From NCBI RefSeq assembly GCF_000350085.1, contig NZ_CAUM01000143.1:124001-188000 (forward strand): a stretch of DNA of 64,000 nt, read 5' to 3'. Position 1 is the stretch's first letter. Each line of letters opens with the position of its first letter. Below the pieces are notes generated by a model. It saw nothing but the letters and a program-made list of their open reading frames with translations. It searched no databases and was not told the DNA's origin. The DNA comes from Mesorhizobium metallidurans STM 2683 (lineage in GTDB: Bacteria > Pseudomonadota > Alphaproteobacteria > Rhizobiales > Rhizobiaceae). Positions 1-7,946 of the stretch are shown here, piece by piece. The translations under genes and the position numbers were made by a program.

Positions 1-1376
1 GCAAGTCGACCTTGATGAACATCCTTGCCGGCGACCTGCAGCCGAACAGCGGCGAAATCCGCATCGACGGCAGACAGGCCACCATCGCCTCGCCGCTCGC
101 CAGCCGGGCCGCCGGCATCACCGTTGTCTACCAGGAACTGGCGCTCTGCCCGACGCTGACCATCGCCGACAACATCATGATGTCGGACATGGCGGCGCGC
201 TCCGCAGTGTCGTTGGTGCCGCGTGACAAGATGCGACGCGAGGCACGCGCGGCCTTGGCTCGCCTGGGCATGGGCAAGCTCGATCCCGATACCAGGGTCG
301 GCCGGCTTTCCGTCGCGGAAATGCAGCTGGTCGAGATCGCCGGCGCCATACGCCAGCGCGCCCGCGTGCTCGTCCTCGACGAACCGAATTCGGCACTTTC
401 CAAACGCGAGAGCGGGCGGCTGTTCGACATCGTCCGGCAATTGCGCGGCGAAGGCGTCACCGTCATCTACGTCTCGCATCATCTGAAGGAAGTGCTCGAC
501 CTTGCCGACCGCATCACGGTGATGCGCGACGGCCGCACCATCGAGACGCTGGACAATGACGGCCTGTCGGAAGACCGGCTGATCCGCGCCATGGTCGGCC
601 GCGATCTCGACACGGCGGCGCAGTGGTCGCTGCAGCCCGAGGCGCGATCTGATGCCGCGCCGATCGTGCTGTCGGTCGAGGAGCTGACAGCAGATGGCCT
701 CGATGGCTTGAGCTTTCACGCACGCGCCGGCGAAATCCTCGGCATTGGCGGCCTGCCGGATTCCGGCAAGGACACGCTTGGCGAAGCGCTGTTCGGCCTG
801 TGCAGCCGTGACGGCCGCATCAGCATCGACGGCAAGGAATTGCGCGCCGCCGATCCGCACGCCTCGATCCGCAACGGCATGACCCTGGTGCCGGCGGACC
901 GGCGCGGCGCCGGCGCGCTGTTGGCGATGAGCGTCGCCGACAATGTCGTCTCGGCCTCGCTGCCGCGCTTTTCGCTTGCCGGCTTCATGCGGCGCGGGGC
1001 GGTCCGCCGAGAGGCACGCGCGCAGGTTGCCCGGCTCGACGCGCGCATTTCACATCTTGGCCAGAGACTGGCGACATTGTCCGGCGGCAACCAGCAGAAG
1101 ATCATCCTCGGGCGCAGCCTCGTCACCAACCCACGTGTGCTGATCCTGCACGAGCCGACGCGCGGCGTCGATGTCGGCGCCAAGGCCGAGATCTACGCCA
1201 TCCTGCGCGGCATTGCCGGCGAAGGCGTGGCGGTGGTCATGATCTCGTCGGAGATTCCGGAATTGATCATGAACGCCGAACGCGTTCTGGTGCTGCGCAA
1301 CGGCCGGATCTCGGGCGAGCTGACCGGCGCCGGCATCAACGAGGAAGCGATCCTGGCGCGCGCCATGGCGTCCTGA
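1..1376 (+). CDS. Sugar ABC transporter ATP-binding protein, RbsA type (5' partial)
   Basis: This is a double-domain ATPase that powers import of a ribose-like sugar at the inner membrane. The window opens inside the first Walker A (frame starts at base 3, reading K-S-T before LMNILAG), so only about the first 40 residues are missing. The first domain has a Walker B region (VLVLDEPNSALS) and the second has a P-loop (GGLPDSGKDT), the signature LSGGNQQK and the RbsA hallmark EPTRGVDVGA. In the second Walker B the usual Asp is replaced by His (ILHEPTRG), so that site may not hydrolyse ATP. It is followed by ribokinase- and RbsD-like genes, which supports a pentose or similar sugar as substrate. 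The exact sugar cannot be read from the sequence. Confidence 0.93.
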   Translation, partial: KSTLMNILAGDLQPNSGEIRIDGRQATIASPLASRAAGITVVYQELALCPTLTIADNIMMSDMAARSAVSLVPRDKMRREARAALARLGMGKLDPDTRVGRLSVAEMQLVEIAGAIRQRARVLVLDEPNSALSKRESGRLFDIVRQLRGEGVTVIYVSHHLKEVLDLADRITVMRDGRTIETLDNDGLSEDRLIRAMVGRDLDTAAQWSLQPEARSDAAPIVLSVEELTADGLDGLSFHARAGEILGIGGLPDSGKDTLGEALFGLCSRDGRISIDGKELRAADPHASIRNGMTLVPADRRGAGALLAMSVADNVVSASLPRFSLAGFMRRGAVRREARAQVARLDARISHLGQRLATLSGGNQQKIILGRSLVTNPRVLILHEPTRGVDVGAKAEIYAILRGIAGEGVAVVMISSEIPELIMNAERVLVLRNGRISGELTGAGINEEAILARAMAS

Positions 1377-1399
1377 ATGAGGCATTGAACGAGGCATTG

Positions 1400-2383
1400 A
1401 TGACCACCAGACCCCAGATCACGCCCAAGATCACAATCGTCGGCAGCTTCGCGGTCGGGCTCACCATGCGGGCGCCCAAGCTGCCGATCTTCGGCGAGAC
1501 GATGCTCGGCACCGATTTCGACATGGGGCCGGGCGGCAAGGGCTCCAACCAGGCTGTCGCCACGGCAAGGCTGGGTGCCGCCTCGTCGCTGGTCGCCATC
1601 ATCGGCGCCGACAAGCTGGCCGGCATCGCCACCGATCTCTATGCCGAGGAAGGCGTGGATTCGAGCCTGGTCACGACGCGCACCGAGCGCGCCACCGGCG
1701 TCGGCTTCATCATCCTCAACGACAAGGGCGAGAATTTCATCATCCTCGACATGGGCGCCAACGAGCTGATGGATGCCGAGACCGTCGATACGGCAGACCA
1801 GCGCATCGCGCAAAGCGACGTCGTCATGACCGTGCTCGAAGTGCCGATCGCCGCTGCCGCCCGCGCCATGGAGCTCGGCCGCAAGCATGGCGCCCGCACC
1901 ATCCTCAATCCCGCGCCGGCACGCCAGCTTCCGGACGCGATCTTCGCCTCGGTCGACTATCTGACTCCGAACGAGAGCGAACTGCGCATCCTGCTTGGCC
2001 TGCCTGCCGACGATGCGCGCTCCTCGCGCGAACTCGCCGGCGAATTGCGCCGCCGCGGTGTCCGCAACGTCGTGGTGACGCTCGGCCGCAGCGGCGCGCT
2101 GATCCTGACCGACGAGCTCGATGTGATGGTGCCGGCGGTGCCGGTCAGCGTGGTCGACACGACCGGCGCCGGCGATGCGTTCAACTCTGGCTTCGCGGTG
2201 GCGCTCGCCGAAGGCCGCGATATCGTCGAGGCGGTCCGCTTCGGAGTCGTCTGCGGCGCGATCGCCTGCACCGAACTCGGCGTCATTCCCGGCCTGCCCC
2301 AGCGGGCCAAGGCCGATGCGCTCTACGCCCAGGCCTTGAAGACAACATGGCCCCTAAAGACAACAAAGAAGGAAACGACATGA
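1400..2383 (+). CDS. rbsK: Ribokinase-like PfkB sugar kinase
   Basis: This cytoplasmic kinase phosphorylates a sugar delivered by the adjacent importer. It has the PfkB N-terminal signature (GGKGSNQAVATARLGA), the NPAPARQLP segment typical of ribokinases and the C-terminal catalytic motif DTTGAGDAFNSGFA with its conserved Asp. Its length (about 327 residues) is normal for the family. I prefer the ATG at 1400, which sits six bases after CGAGG, over an in-frame TTG at 1385; the two lie in a small direct repeat of GAGGCATTGA. The stop overlaps the next gene's start by four bases (ATGA), so the two are probably translationally coupled. The substrate is inferred as ribose or a similar pentose. Confidence 0.85.
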   Translation: MTTRPQITPKITIVGSFAVGLTMRAPKLPIFGETMLGTDFDMGPGGKGSNQAVATARLGAASSLVAIIGADKLAGIATDLYAEEGVDSSLVTTRTERATGVGFIILNDKGENFIILDMGANELMDAETVDTADQRIAQSDVVMTVLEVPIAAAARAMELGRKHGARTILNPAPARQLPDAIFASVDYLTPNESELRILLGLPADDARSSRELAGELRRRGVRNVVVTLGRSGALILTDELDVMVPAVPVSVVDTTGAGDAFNSGFAVALAEGRDIVEAVRFGVVCGAIACTELGVIPGLPQRAKADALYAQALKTTWPLKTTKKETT

Positions 2384-2841
2384 ACCGAAACCGGCTGCTC
2401 AATGCCGAACTGGCGCACGCCATCGCCGCGATGGGCCATGGCGACCTGATGATCGTCTGCGATGCGGGCTTTCCGATCCCCTCAAGCGCCTGGCGCATCG
2501 ACCTCGCCATCTCGCCCGACGTGCCGGACCTCGAAACGGTGCTGGCGCCGATCGCCGCCAGTTTCATCGCCGAGCGCGTCGGCTATGCCGACACGCTGCC
2601 GGTGCACAATGCGCCGCTGCTGGCCAAGCTGAAGCGGCTGTTCCCCGACGCCGACTTCGAGACGACGAAGCACGAAACCATCCTCGGCGAGATGGCGGCG
2701 AAGGCCAAGGTCATCGTGCGCACCGGCGCCTTCGATCCGTGGGGCAACATCCTGCTTTATTCAGGCGTCGACGTGCCCGCATGGTTCTCCAAGCCAGGTG
2801 TCGTCGCGCCCGACTACTACGCCAAAAAGATGAAAGGCTGA
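2380..2841 (+). CDS. rbsD: D-ribose pyranase-like protein (RbsD/FucU family)
   Basis: RbsD-type mutarotases convert the pyranose form of ribose to the form used by the kinase. The protein has the family's N-terminal MGHGD segment with the catalytic His, followed by VCDAGFPIP, and ends with the conserved aromatic region YYAKKMKG. At 153 residues it is slightly longer than the usual 130-140. The ATG at 2380 is preceded by AAGAAGGAAA and overlaps the kinase stop. The order ATPase, kinase, pyranase, PanB-like protein forms one operon. FucU-type fucose mutarotase is the main alternative. Confidence 0.85.
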   Translation: MNRNRLLNAELAHAIAAMGHGDLMIVCDAGFPIPSSAWRIDLAISPDVPDLETVLAPIAASFIAERVGYADTLPVHNAPLLAKLKRLFPDADFETTKHETILGEMAAKAKVIVRTGAFDPWGNILLYSGVDVPAWFSKPGVVAPDYYAKKMKG

Positions 2842-2842
2842 G

Positions 2843-3673
2843 ATGCCGCGCATCTTCGATTTCGGTGGCCGCGAGGTCGAGCGCAGCGTAACCGTCGCGG
2901 ATCTGCGCGCGCTCAAGGGAACCGGGCGTCATGCCGCCCAGGTGACGGCGGAGACAGCCGATGAGGCGGCGGCGGCTGAGGCCGCCGGCATTGAGATGGT
3001 GGTCTGCCGCGCCGCCAACGTCTTGCGCGTGCGCGAAGGATCGCGCCGCGTTTTCGTCACCGCTGCCCTCGGCTTCGCCGACGCCGTCACCGGCGACGAG
3101 ATCCTGCGCACCGCCTTTAGCGCCATCACCTCAGGCGCCGATGCGGTGATCACCGGGCGCGGCCATGACAGCGTCCGGCTGCTCGCCAATGAACAGATAC
3201 CTGTCATGGGCCATCTCGGCTTCGTGCCCCGCAAATCCACCTGGGTCGGCGGCATCAGGGCGGTCGGCAAGACCTCGGCCGAAGCGATCGAGCTGTGGGA
3301 CCGCTTCCGGCGACTCGAGGATGCCGGCGCCTTCGCCGTCGAATGCGAAATCATCGCGGCTGAGGTGATGGCCGAGATCAACCGCCGCACCTCGCTCGTC
3401 ACCGTCTCGCTCGGCTCGGGCACTGCCGCCGACGTCATCTTCCTGTTCACCTCGGACATTTGCGGCGAGAGCGCCCGGCTGCCGCGCCACGCGCGAGCCT
3501 GGGGCAATCTGGCCGCCTTGCACAAGGCCGTCAGGGACGCGCGGGTCGAGGCGCTGTCGGGCTTTCGCAGGGAGGTCGCTGGCGGGAGCTATCCCAGCGA
3601 CGCCGAAGTCGCCGGCATCGCCGAGGCGGAGCTCGCGGAATTTCGCGCGCGTCTCGAAGCAGCGCGAAATTAG
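2843..3673 (+). CDS. PanB-like protein (3-methyl-2-oxobutanoate hydroxymethyltransferase family)
   Basis: The fold resembles ketopantoate hydroxymethyltransferase, a TIM-barrel enzyme of pantothenate synthesis. The family core GHLGFVPRKSTWVGG and RAVGKTSAEA can be seen, and the catalytic Glu region (AFAVECEII) is kept. The metal-binding segments are not: the region of the VGDS motif reads VVCRAA, and that of KIEGG reads ITGRGH. The gene follows rbsD by one base and is the last gene of a sugar operon, not of a panBC operon. I infer a diverged aldolase-like or isomerase role in sugar metabolism rather than vitamin synthesis; databases would probably name it PanB. Confidence 0.7.
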   Translation: MPRIFDFGGREVERSVTVADLRALKGTGRHAAQVTAETADEAAAAEAAGIEMVVCRAANVLRVREGSRRVFVTAALGFADAVTGDEILRTAFSAITSGADAVITGRGHDSVRLLANEQIPVMGHLGFVPRKSTWVGGIRAVGKTSAEAIELWDRFRRLEDAGAFAVECEIIAAEVMAEINRRTSLVTVSLGSGTAADVIFLFTSDICGESARLPRHARAWGNLAALHKAVRDARVEALSGFRREVAGGSYPSDAEVAGIAEAELAEFRARLEAARN

Positions 3674-3703
3674 GGTCCAAAAAGCTCGCCGTCGGCGAAG
3701 CTG

Positions 3704-3732
3704 CCGATCTCCCCTTTTGCGGGGGAGATCGG
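3704..3732. terminator. Intergenic hairpin after the ribose-type operon
   Basis: CCGATCTCCCC at 3704-3714 pairs perfectly with GGGGAGATCGG at 3722-3732 across a short loop. It lies 30 bases after the PanB-like stop. There is no run of T afterwards, so it could be a terminator-like structure, an mRNA 3'-end stabiliser or a copy of a rhizobial intergenic palindrome. Confidence 0.5.
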
Positions 3733-3808
3733 ATGTTGCTTCGGCTTTCGCCAAACCTCGAAGCGATTGACCACTGTTGTTTCCCAACAAAACTTGATAA
3801 TTTCTATC

Positions 3809-4686
3809 ATGAAATATATCAAGGCCGAGAAATCATGCCATTACAGGGAAACGAAAGTGGCCTTCGCTCCGCGCATGGAAAGTCGCATTCAGGGTTTTTC
3901 CGTCATAGGCGGCCTGAAAGGGCATGTCTGGGACGGCGTCGTCGCCGACCTCTGGGACGTTTCATGCGGGGACAAAGCGGAAGGCTATTATGTGTCTCCC
4001 GATCCCCGGCTCTTTGTCACGCTGAAGGTGGATGGCGACGGCGCCTTTTTCGTCGAAGGGGCGCGGGGCGAATTGCGCCGTCACGACCGGGCATTTTCCA
4101 TGGCCTACATACCGGCGGGAGTGCCGATCAGGGGCTGGGTCGGGGGCCTGCGCCGCATCAAGCATCTCGATCTGCATTTCGACGAGGCGGCTTCCAGTTT
4201 TGCGACGATCGGATCGCAGCGCTCGCCAGCCTGATCGCGGCCGAATGCGACAGCGGCCTGCCGATGCACGATCTCTATGGCGAAGGCCTGTTGAACGCGT
4301 TGTTCGCCGGGCTTTTTGATATAGGCCGACCGGACGGACAACGGCGCCGCGCGCCGCTGTCCCGCCGCAAGCTGCGCCTGGTCACCGACTATATCGACGC
4401 GCATTGCCTGGGCAAGATTCGCCTCGCCGATCTCGCCGGCCTGACCGGCCTGTCCGAAACCGCCACCAGCCACGCCTTCAAGGCGGCCACCGGCGTGCCG
4501 CCGCATCGCTGGCAGATGCAGGCGCGGGTCAGGAAAATCCAGGCCATGATGGCGCATGAACAGGCGTCGCTCGGCGATATCGCCGAAGCCACCGGCTTTT
4601 TCGATCAGGCGCATCTGACGCGGGTGTTCAAATCAATCGTTGGGCTGACGCCGGGCGCATGGATGGCCGCCCACCGGCGCCAATGA
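3809..4686 (+). pseudogene. AraC-family regulator, disrupted mid-gene
   Basis: The 5' part encodes an AraC sensor domain (ESRIQGFSVIGGLKGHVWDG through IKHLDLHFDEAA) in one frame, which hits a stop at 4232-4234. From about 4190 the next frame (+2 relative to it) encodes the rest: DDRIAALASLIAAEC, then a complete double HTH domain (RLADLAGLTGLSETATSHAFK and LGDIAEATGFFDQAHLTRVFK). The linker normally found between HFDEAA and DDRIAAL is also absent, so a small deletion with a frameshift is more likely than one lost base. Intact relatives commonly sit next to TonB siderophore receptors and activate them. Start assumed at ATG 3809; ATG 3875 is possible. A sequencing error cannot be excluded. Confidence 0.75.
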
Positions 4687-4811
4687 CATTTCCCCGCAAG
4701 CTCCGCCTTTTGGACAAAACCCGACAAACCGCGCAAATCCGTCCAATGATCCACACATAAGTTGAGGTAAACAGTCAGGTATATGCGTTTCGAGAACCTG
4801 GGGTTTGCCTT

Positions 4812-6983
4812 ATGAACAGAATCTGTCGGATGAAGCTGCTTTTGGCAGGCGCCGCCATCGCCATGATCCCGCCCGTGACCGCGTTCGCGCAGGATGCGCA
4901 GACCGCCACCCAGCTCGAACCCGTGGTGGTCGAGGGCGATGCCGGCGACAGCGCGACCGGACCGGTCGACGGCGTCGTCGCCAAGAAGACCACGACCGGG
5001 TCCAAGAGCGCGACCGCACTCAAGGAGATCCCGCAATCCGTCTCGGTCATCGGCCGCCAGGAAATCGACGATCAGGGCGCCCAGAAGATCGACGAGTCGC
5101 TGCGCTACACCGCCGGCGTCTTCACGCAGCCCTTCGGGCCCGACAGCGACACCAACTGGATTTTCATCCGCGGCTTCCAGGCGACGGACACCGGCGTCTA
5201 CATGGATGGGCTGCAGCTGTTCAGCTACGCATTCGGCGGCTTCTATGTCGATTCCTTCGGGCTCGAGCGCATCGAAGTGCTGAAGGGCCCGGCCTCGGTG
5301 CTCTATGGCGGCAGCAATCCGGGCGGCATCGTCAACTATGTCAGCAAGCGTCCCGACGGCAGGCAGCGCTATGTCGAGACCGGCGTCAACGATGCCGGCA
5401 ATGTCTATCTCGGCTTCGACATTGGCGACGTGGCCAGCGACGGCGTGGTCAGCTACCGCGTCAACGGCCGCGTCGCCGGCGGCGATACCTATAGCGACCT
5501 GCAGGACGGCTGGCGCGGCTTCATCTCGCCCAGCATCACCTGGCAGCCCGACGAGCAGACCCGGCTGACCGTGCTCGCCAATTTCAGCCACATCGACGAG
5601 AACCACAATGGCGGCGGCTTCCTGCCTTATGAAGGAACCGTCGTCGACAGGATTTTTGGCGGTGTGAACTACGGCCGCATCGATCCCGACGCCAATTTCA
5701 CAGAACCGAGTGTCGATCTCTACAAGCGCGAACAAGGGTCGATTGGCTATGAGTTCGAGCACACTTTCGACAATGACTGGACCGTGCGCTCCAACATGCG
5801 CTTCAGCGCTGCTTCCATCGACGAGGTCAACATCTACCCCAACGGCTGGGCGAGTGCGACACAGCTCAACCGCATCAACTTCGGCCACAATACCGATGCC
5901 ATGACATTCCTGTCGGACCTGCAGATCGAGGGCAAGGTGGAAACCGGCCCGGTGGAACACACGCTGCTGGCCGGTATCGACTACAAATATTACAACATCG
6001 ACCAGGTGCAGTCGTCAGCCCTCTTCGGGACGACCCCACCGATCGACGCCTTCGACCCTGTCTACGGCGCGCCGTTGACGCCGCGTGTCAGCTACCTCAA
6101 CCAGGACCTGACGCAGAAGCAGCTCGGCTTTTATGCGCAGGACCAGCTCCGTTTCGGCGATGGCTGGCTGGTGACGCTGAACGGCCGCTACGACCGGGGC
6201 TGGCTCAGCGCCGACAACGGCCCGACATTTTACTCAGCGAGTTCCAGCACGCAGAGCAACACCGTTGGCGATTTCTCCGGCCGCGCCGGCCTTGCCTACG
6301 AGTTCGACAACGGCGTCACCCCCTATGCCAGCATCGCCACCTTCTTCAATCCGATCATCGGAACCGACGCGAATGGCGATCTGTTCAAGCCGGAAGAGGG
6401 CGTGCAATACGAGGTTGGCGTCAAATATGAGCCGACCTTCATCGATGGCCTGTTCACCTTGTCGCTCTTCGACCTGACGCGCCAGAACGTGCCTTCGAAC
6501 GTCACCCTCTTCACGCAGATGCAAACCGGCGAAATGCGCTCGCGCGGCGTGGAGCTGGAAGGCAAGGTCAACGTCACCGAGGATTTCAGGGTAACGGGTG
6601 CTTTTACCGCCTACGACATCGATATCACCAAGGACACCAACCCGGCGCTCATCGGCAAGACGCCCTTCATCGTGCCGGAAGTAATGGCTTCCGCCTCTGT
6701 CGACTACACTTTCCGCGGCGATTGGTATGACGGCATCTCGATTGGCGCCGGCGTTCGTTATATCGGCCATTCATGGGCCGACAATGCGAACACAAACAAG
6801 GTGCCGGCCGTCACGCTGGCCGATCTGAAGCTCGGCTACGAGAAGGAGAATTGGGGCCTCGACCTGAACATCACCAATCTGTTCGACAAGACCTATGTCT
6901 CCAGTTGCCAGACCACCACCAGCGTCGCCTGCTCCTATGGCGAAGGCCGGTCGTTCAAGCTGAAGGCCCATACGACTTGGTAG
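4812..6983 (+). CDS. TonB-dependent siderophore receptor
   Basis: This outer-membrane receptor takes up a ferric siderophore using energy passed on by TonB. The 723-residue protein starts with a signal peptide (KLLLAGAAIAMIPPVTAFAQ), then the siderophore-receptor plug (LKEIPQSVSVIGRQEIDDQ, YTAGVF, FIRGFQATDTGVYMDG, ERIEVLKGPASVLYGG, NPGGIVNYVSKRP) and a beta-barrel that ends in the expected aromatic residue (AHTTW). Its length and plug are those of the FhuA/FoxA/FpvA group. It lies directly downstream of the broken AraC gene and upstream of FhuD/FhuB-like transport genes, which fits hydroxamate siderophore import. I could not see a clear Fur, RirA or Irr box. Confidence 0.93.
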   Translation: MNRICRMKLLLAGAAIAMIPPVTAFAQDAQTATQLEPVVVEGDAGDSATGPVDGVVAKKTTTGSKSATALKEIPQSVSVIGRQEIDDQGAQKIDESLRYTAGVFTQPFGPDSDTNWIFIRGFQATDTGVYMDGLQLFSYAFGGFYVDSFGLERIEVLKGPASVLYGGSNPGGIVNYVSKRPDGRQRYVETGVNDAGNVYLGFDIGDVASDGVVSYRVNGRVAGGDTYSDLQDGWRGFISPSITWQPDEQTRLTVLANFSHIDENHNGGGFLPYEGTVVDRIFGGVNYGRIDPDANFTEPSVDLYKREQGSIGYEFEHTFDNDWTVRSNMRFSAASIDEVNIYPNGWASATQLNRINFGHNTDAMTFLSDLQIEGKVETGPVEHTLLAGIDYKYYNIDQVQSSALFGTTPPIDAFDPVYGAPLTPRVSYLNQDLTQKQLGFYAQDQLRFGDGWLVTLNGRYDRGWLSADNGPTFYSASSSTQSNTVGDFSGRAGLAYEFDNGVTPYASIATFFNPIIGTDANGDLFKPEEGVQYEVGVKYEPTFIDGLFTLSLFDLTRQNVPSNVTLFTQMQTGEMRSRGVELEGKVNVTEDFRVTGAFTAYDIDITKDTNPALIGKTPFIVPEVMASASVDYTFRGDWYDGISIGAGVRYIGHSWADNANTNKVPAVTLADLKLGYEKENWGLDLNITNLFDKTYVSSCQTTTSVACSYGEGRSFKLKAHTTW

Positions 6984-7000
6984 TCATGTGTTGTAGACAA

Positions 7001-7040
7001 TGATCCCGAAAAGTGGAAACCGGTTTTCGGGAAAGACCAT
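7001..7040. repeat. Short palindromic intergenic repeat (AAAAGTG...CGGTTTT family), copy 1
   Basis: TCCCGAAAA pairs with TTTTCGGGA around the loop GTGGAAACCGG. The same core recurs at 18.7, 45.7, 63.1 and 63.6 kb in this window. Elements of this look are scattered through rhizobial genomes. This copy sits between the receptor and the binding-protein gene. Confidence 0.75.
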
Positions 7041-7061
7041 GGTAAAACACGAAGATAGACC

Positions 7062-7946
7062 TTGGCGATAATCCCCTTCCCCAACCGGCGGCAGGTGCTT
7101 GCGCTGGCGGCCGCCGCCTTGCTGCCGCCGGTCGCCGCCAGCGCAGCGCCGTTGCGCGTCGCGGCGATCGACTGGGGCATGCTGGAAACCTTGCTGGCGC
7201 TCGGCATCGAGCCGGTCGCGGCGACCGAACTCATCCAGTTCCGCAAGATCGCGGTCGAGCCGACCGTCCCCCGATCGGTAGCCGATCTCGGCCTGCGCGG
7301 CACGCCCAACTACGAGCTGCTGCGCATCGTCGCCCCGGATCTCATCGTCATCTCCAACTTCTACGAATACCAGCGTCCCATGCTTGAGCGCATTGCGCCG
7401 GTGCTTGCGCAAGCGGTCTACGCGCCCGGCGTGCCACCTTACCCGCTGGCCGAAGCAGCAGCGCTGACGCTTGGCGAAGAGCTCGGCCGACAGGCTGAGG
7501 CGAAACGCTATGTCGACGAAACGGCCGTCGAGATCACCCGATTACGCGCCGCGCTGCCAGTCGGCTCAGGGCGGCCAGTCTTCGTCATCAGCCTTGGCGA
7601 TTCACGCCATTTCCGTGCCTTTGGCCGGGATTCGATGTTTGGCGACGTGCTTCAGCGCCTCGGCATGAAGAACGCCTGGACCGACGAGACGGACTACAGC
7701 GCCGCCGCGCCGGTCGGCCTGGAGGCGCTGGCGCGCGTTCCCGATGCATCGATCCTCGTCGTCTCGCCGCTGCCGGCCGATGTCGGCCGCTCGCTACCCG
7801 CAAATGCCCTGTGGAACGCACTGCCGGCGGTCCGCGGGGCCCGTGTCGCGGTGCTGGAACCGATCAATCATTTCGGCGGCCTGCCCTCGGCGCGCCGCTT
7901 CGCACGCCTCGCCACGGCGGCACTTGCCGGGCAGGCCCATGGCTGA
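7062..7946 (+). CDS. Iron-siderophore ABC transporter substrate-binding protein (FhuD-like)
   Basis: This periplasmic protein delivers a ferric siderophore to the inner-membrane permease. It has a short N-terminal export signal (RRQVLALAAAALLPPVAASA), which includes an RR pair and could be Tat-type. The FhuD/BtuF-like fold follows (RVAAIDWGMLETLLALGIEPVAA, NYELLRIVAPDLIVISNFY, YPLAEAAALTLGEELG). The start is a TTG; no better ATG is available. The 3' end overlaps the permease gene by eight bases. The short intergenic repeat lies just upstream. Confidence 0.88.
   Translation: MAIIPFPNRRQVLALAAAALLPPVAASAAPLRVAAIDWGMLETLLALGIEPVAATELIQFRKIAVEPTVPRSVADLGLRGTPNYELLRIVAPDLIVISNFYEYQRPMLERIAPVLAQAVYAPGVPPYPLAEAAALTLGEELGRQAEAKRYVDETAVEITRLRAALPVGSGRPVFVISLGDSRHFRAFGRDSMFGDVLQRLGMKNAWTDETDYSAAAPVGLEALARVPDASILVVSPLPADVGRSLPANALWNALPAVRGARVAVLEPINHFGGLPSARRFARLATAALAGQAHG

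Noticed and set aside
3460..3808. Upstream extension of the second AraC frame
   Set aside because: It overlaps the PanB-like gene in another frame and reads as low-complexity Arg/Gly sequence.
4605..5960. A 451-codon open frame on the minus strand
   Set aside because: It is the shadow of the TonB receptor and AraC genes, with a biased composition and no domains.
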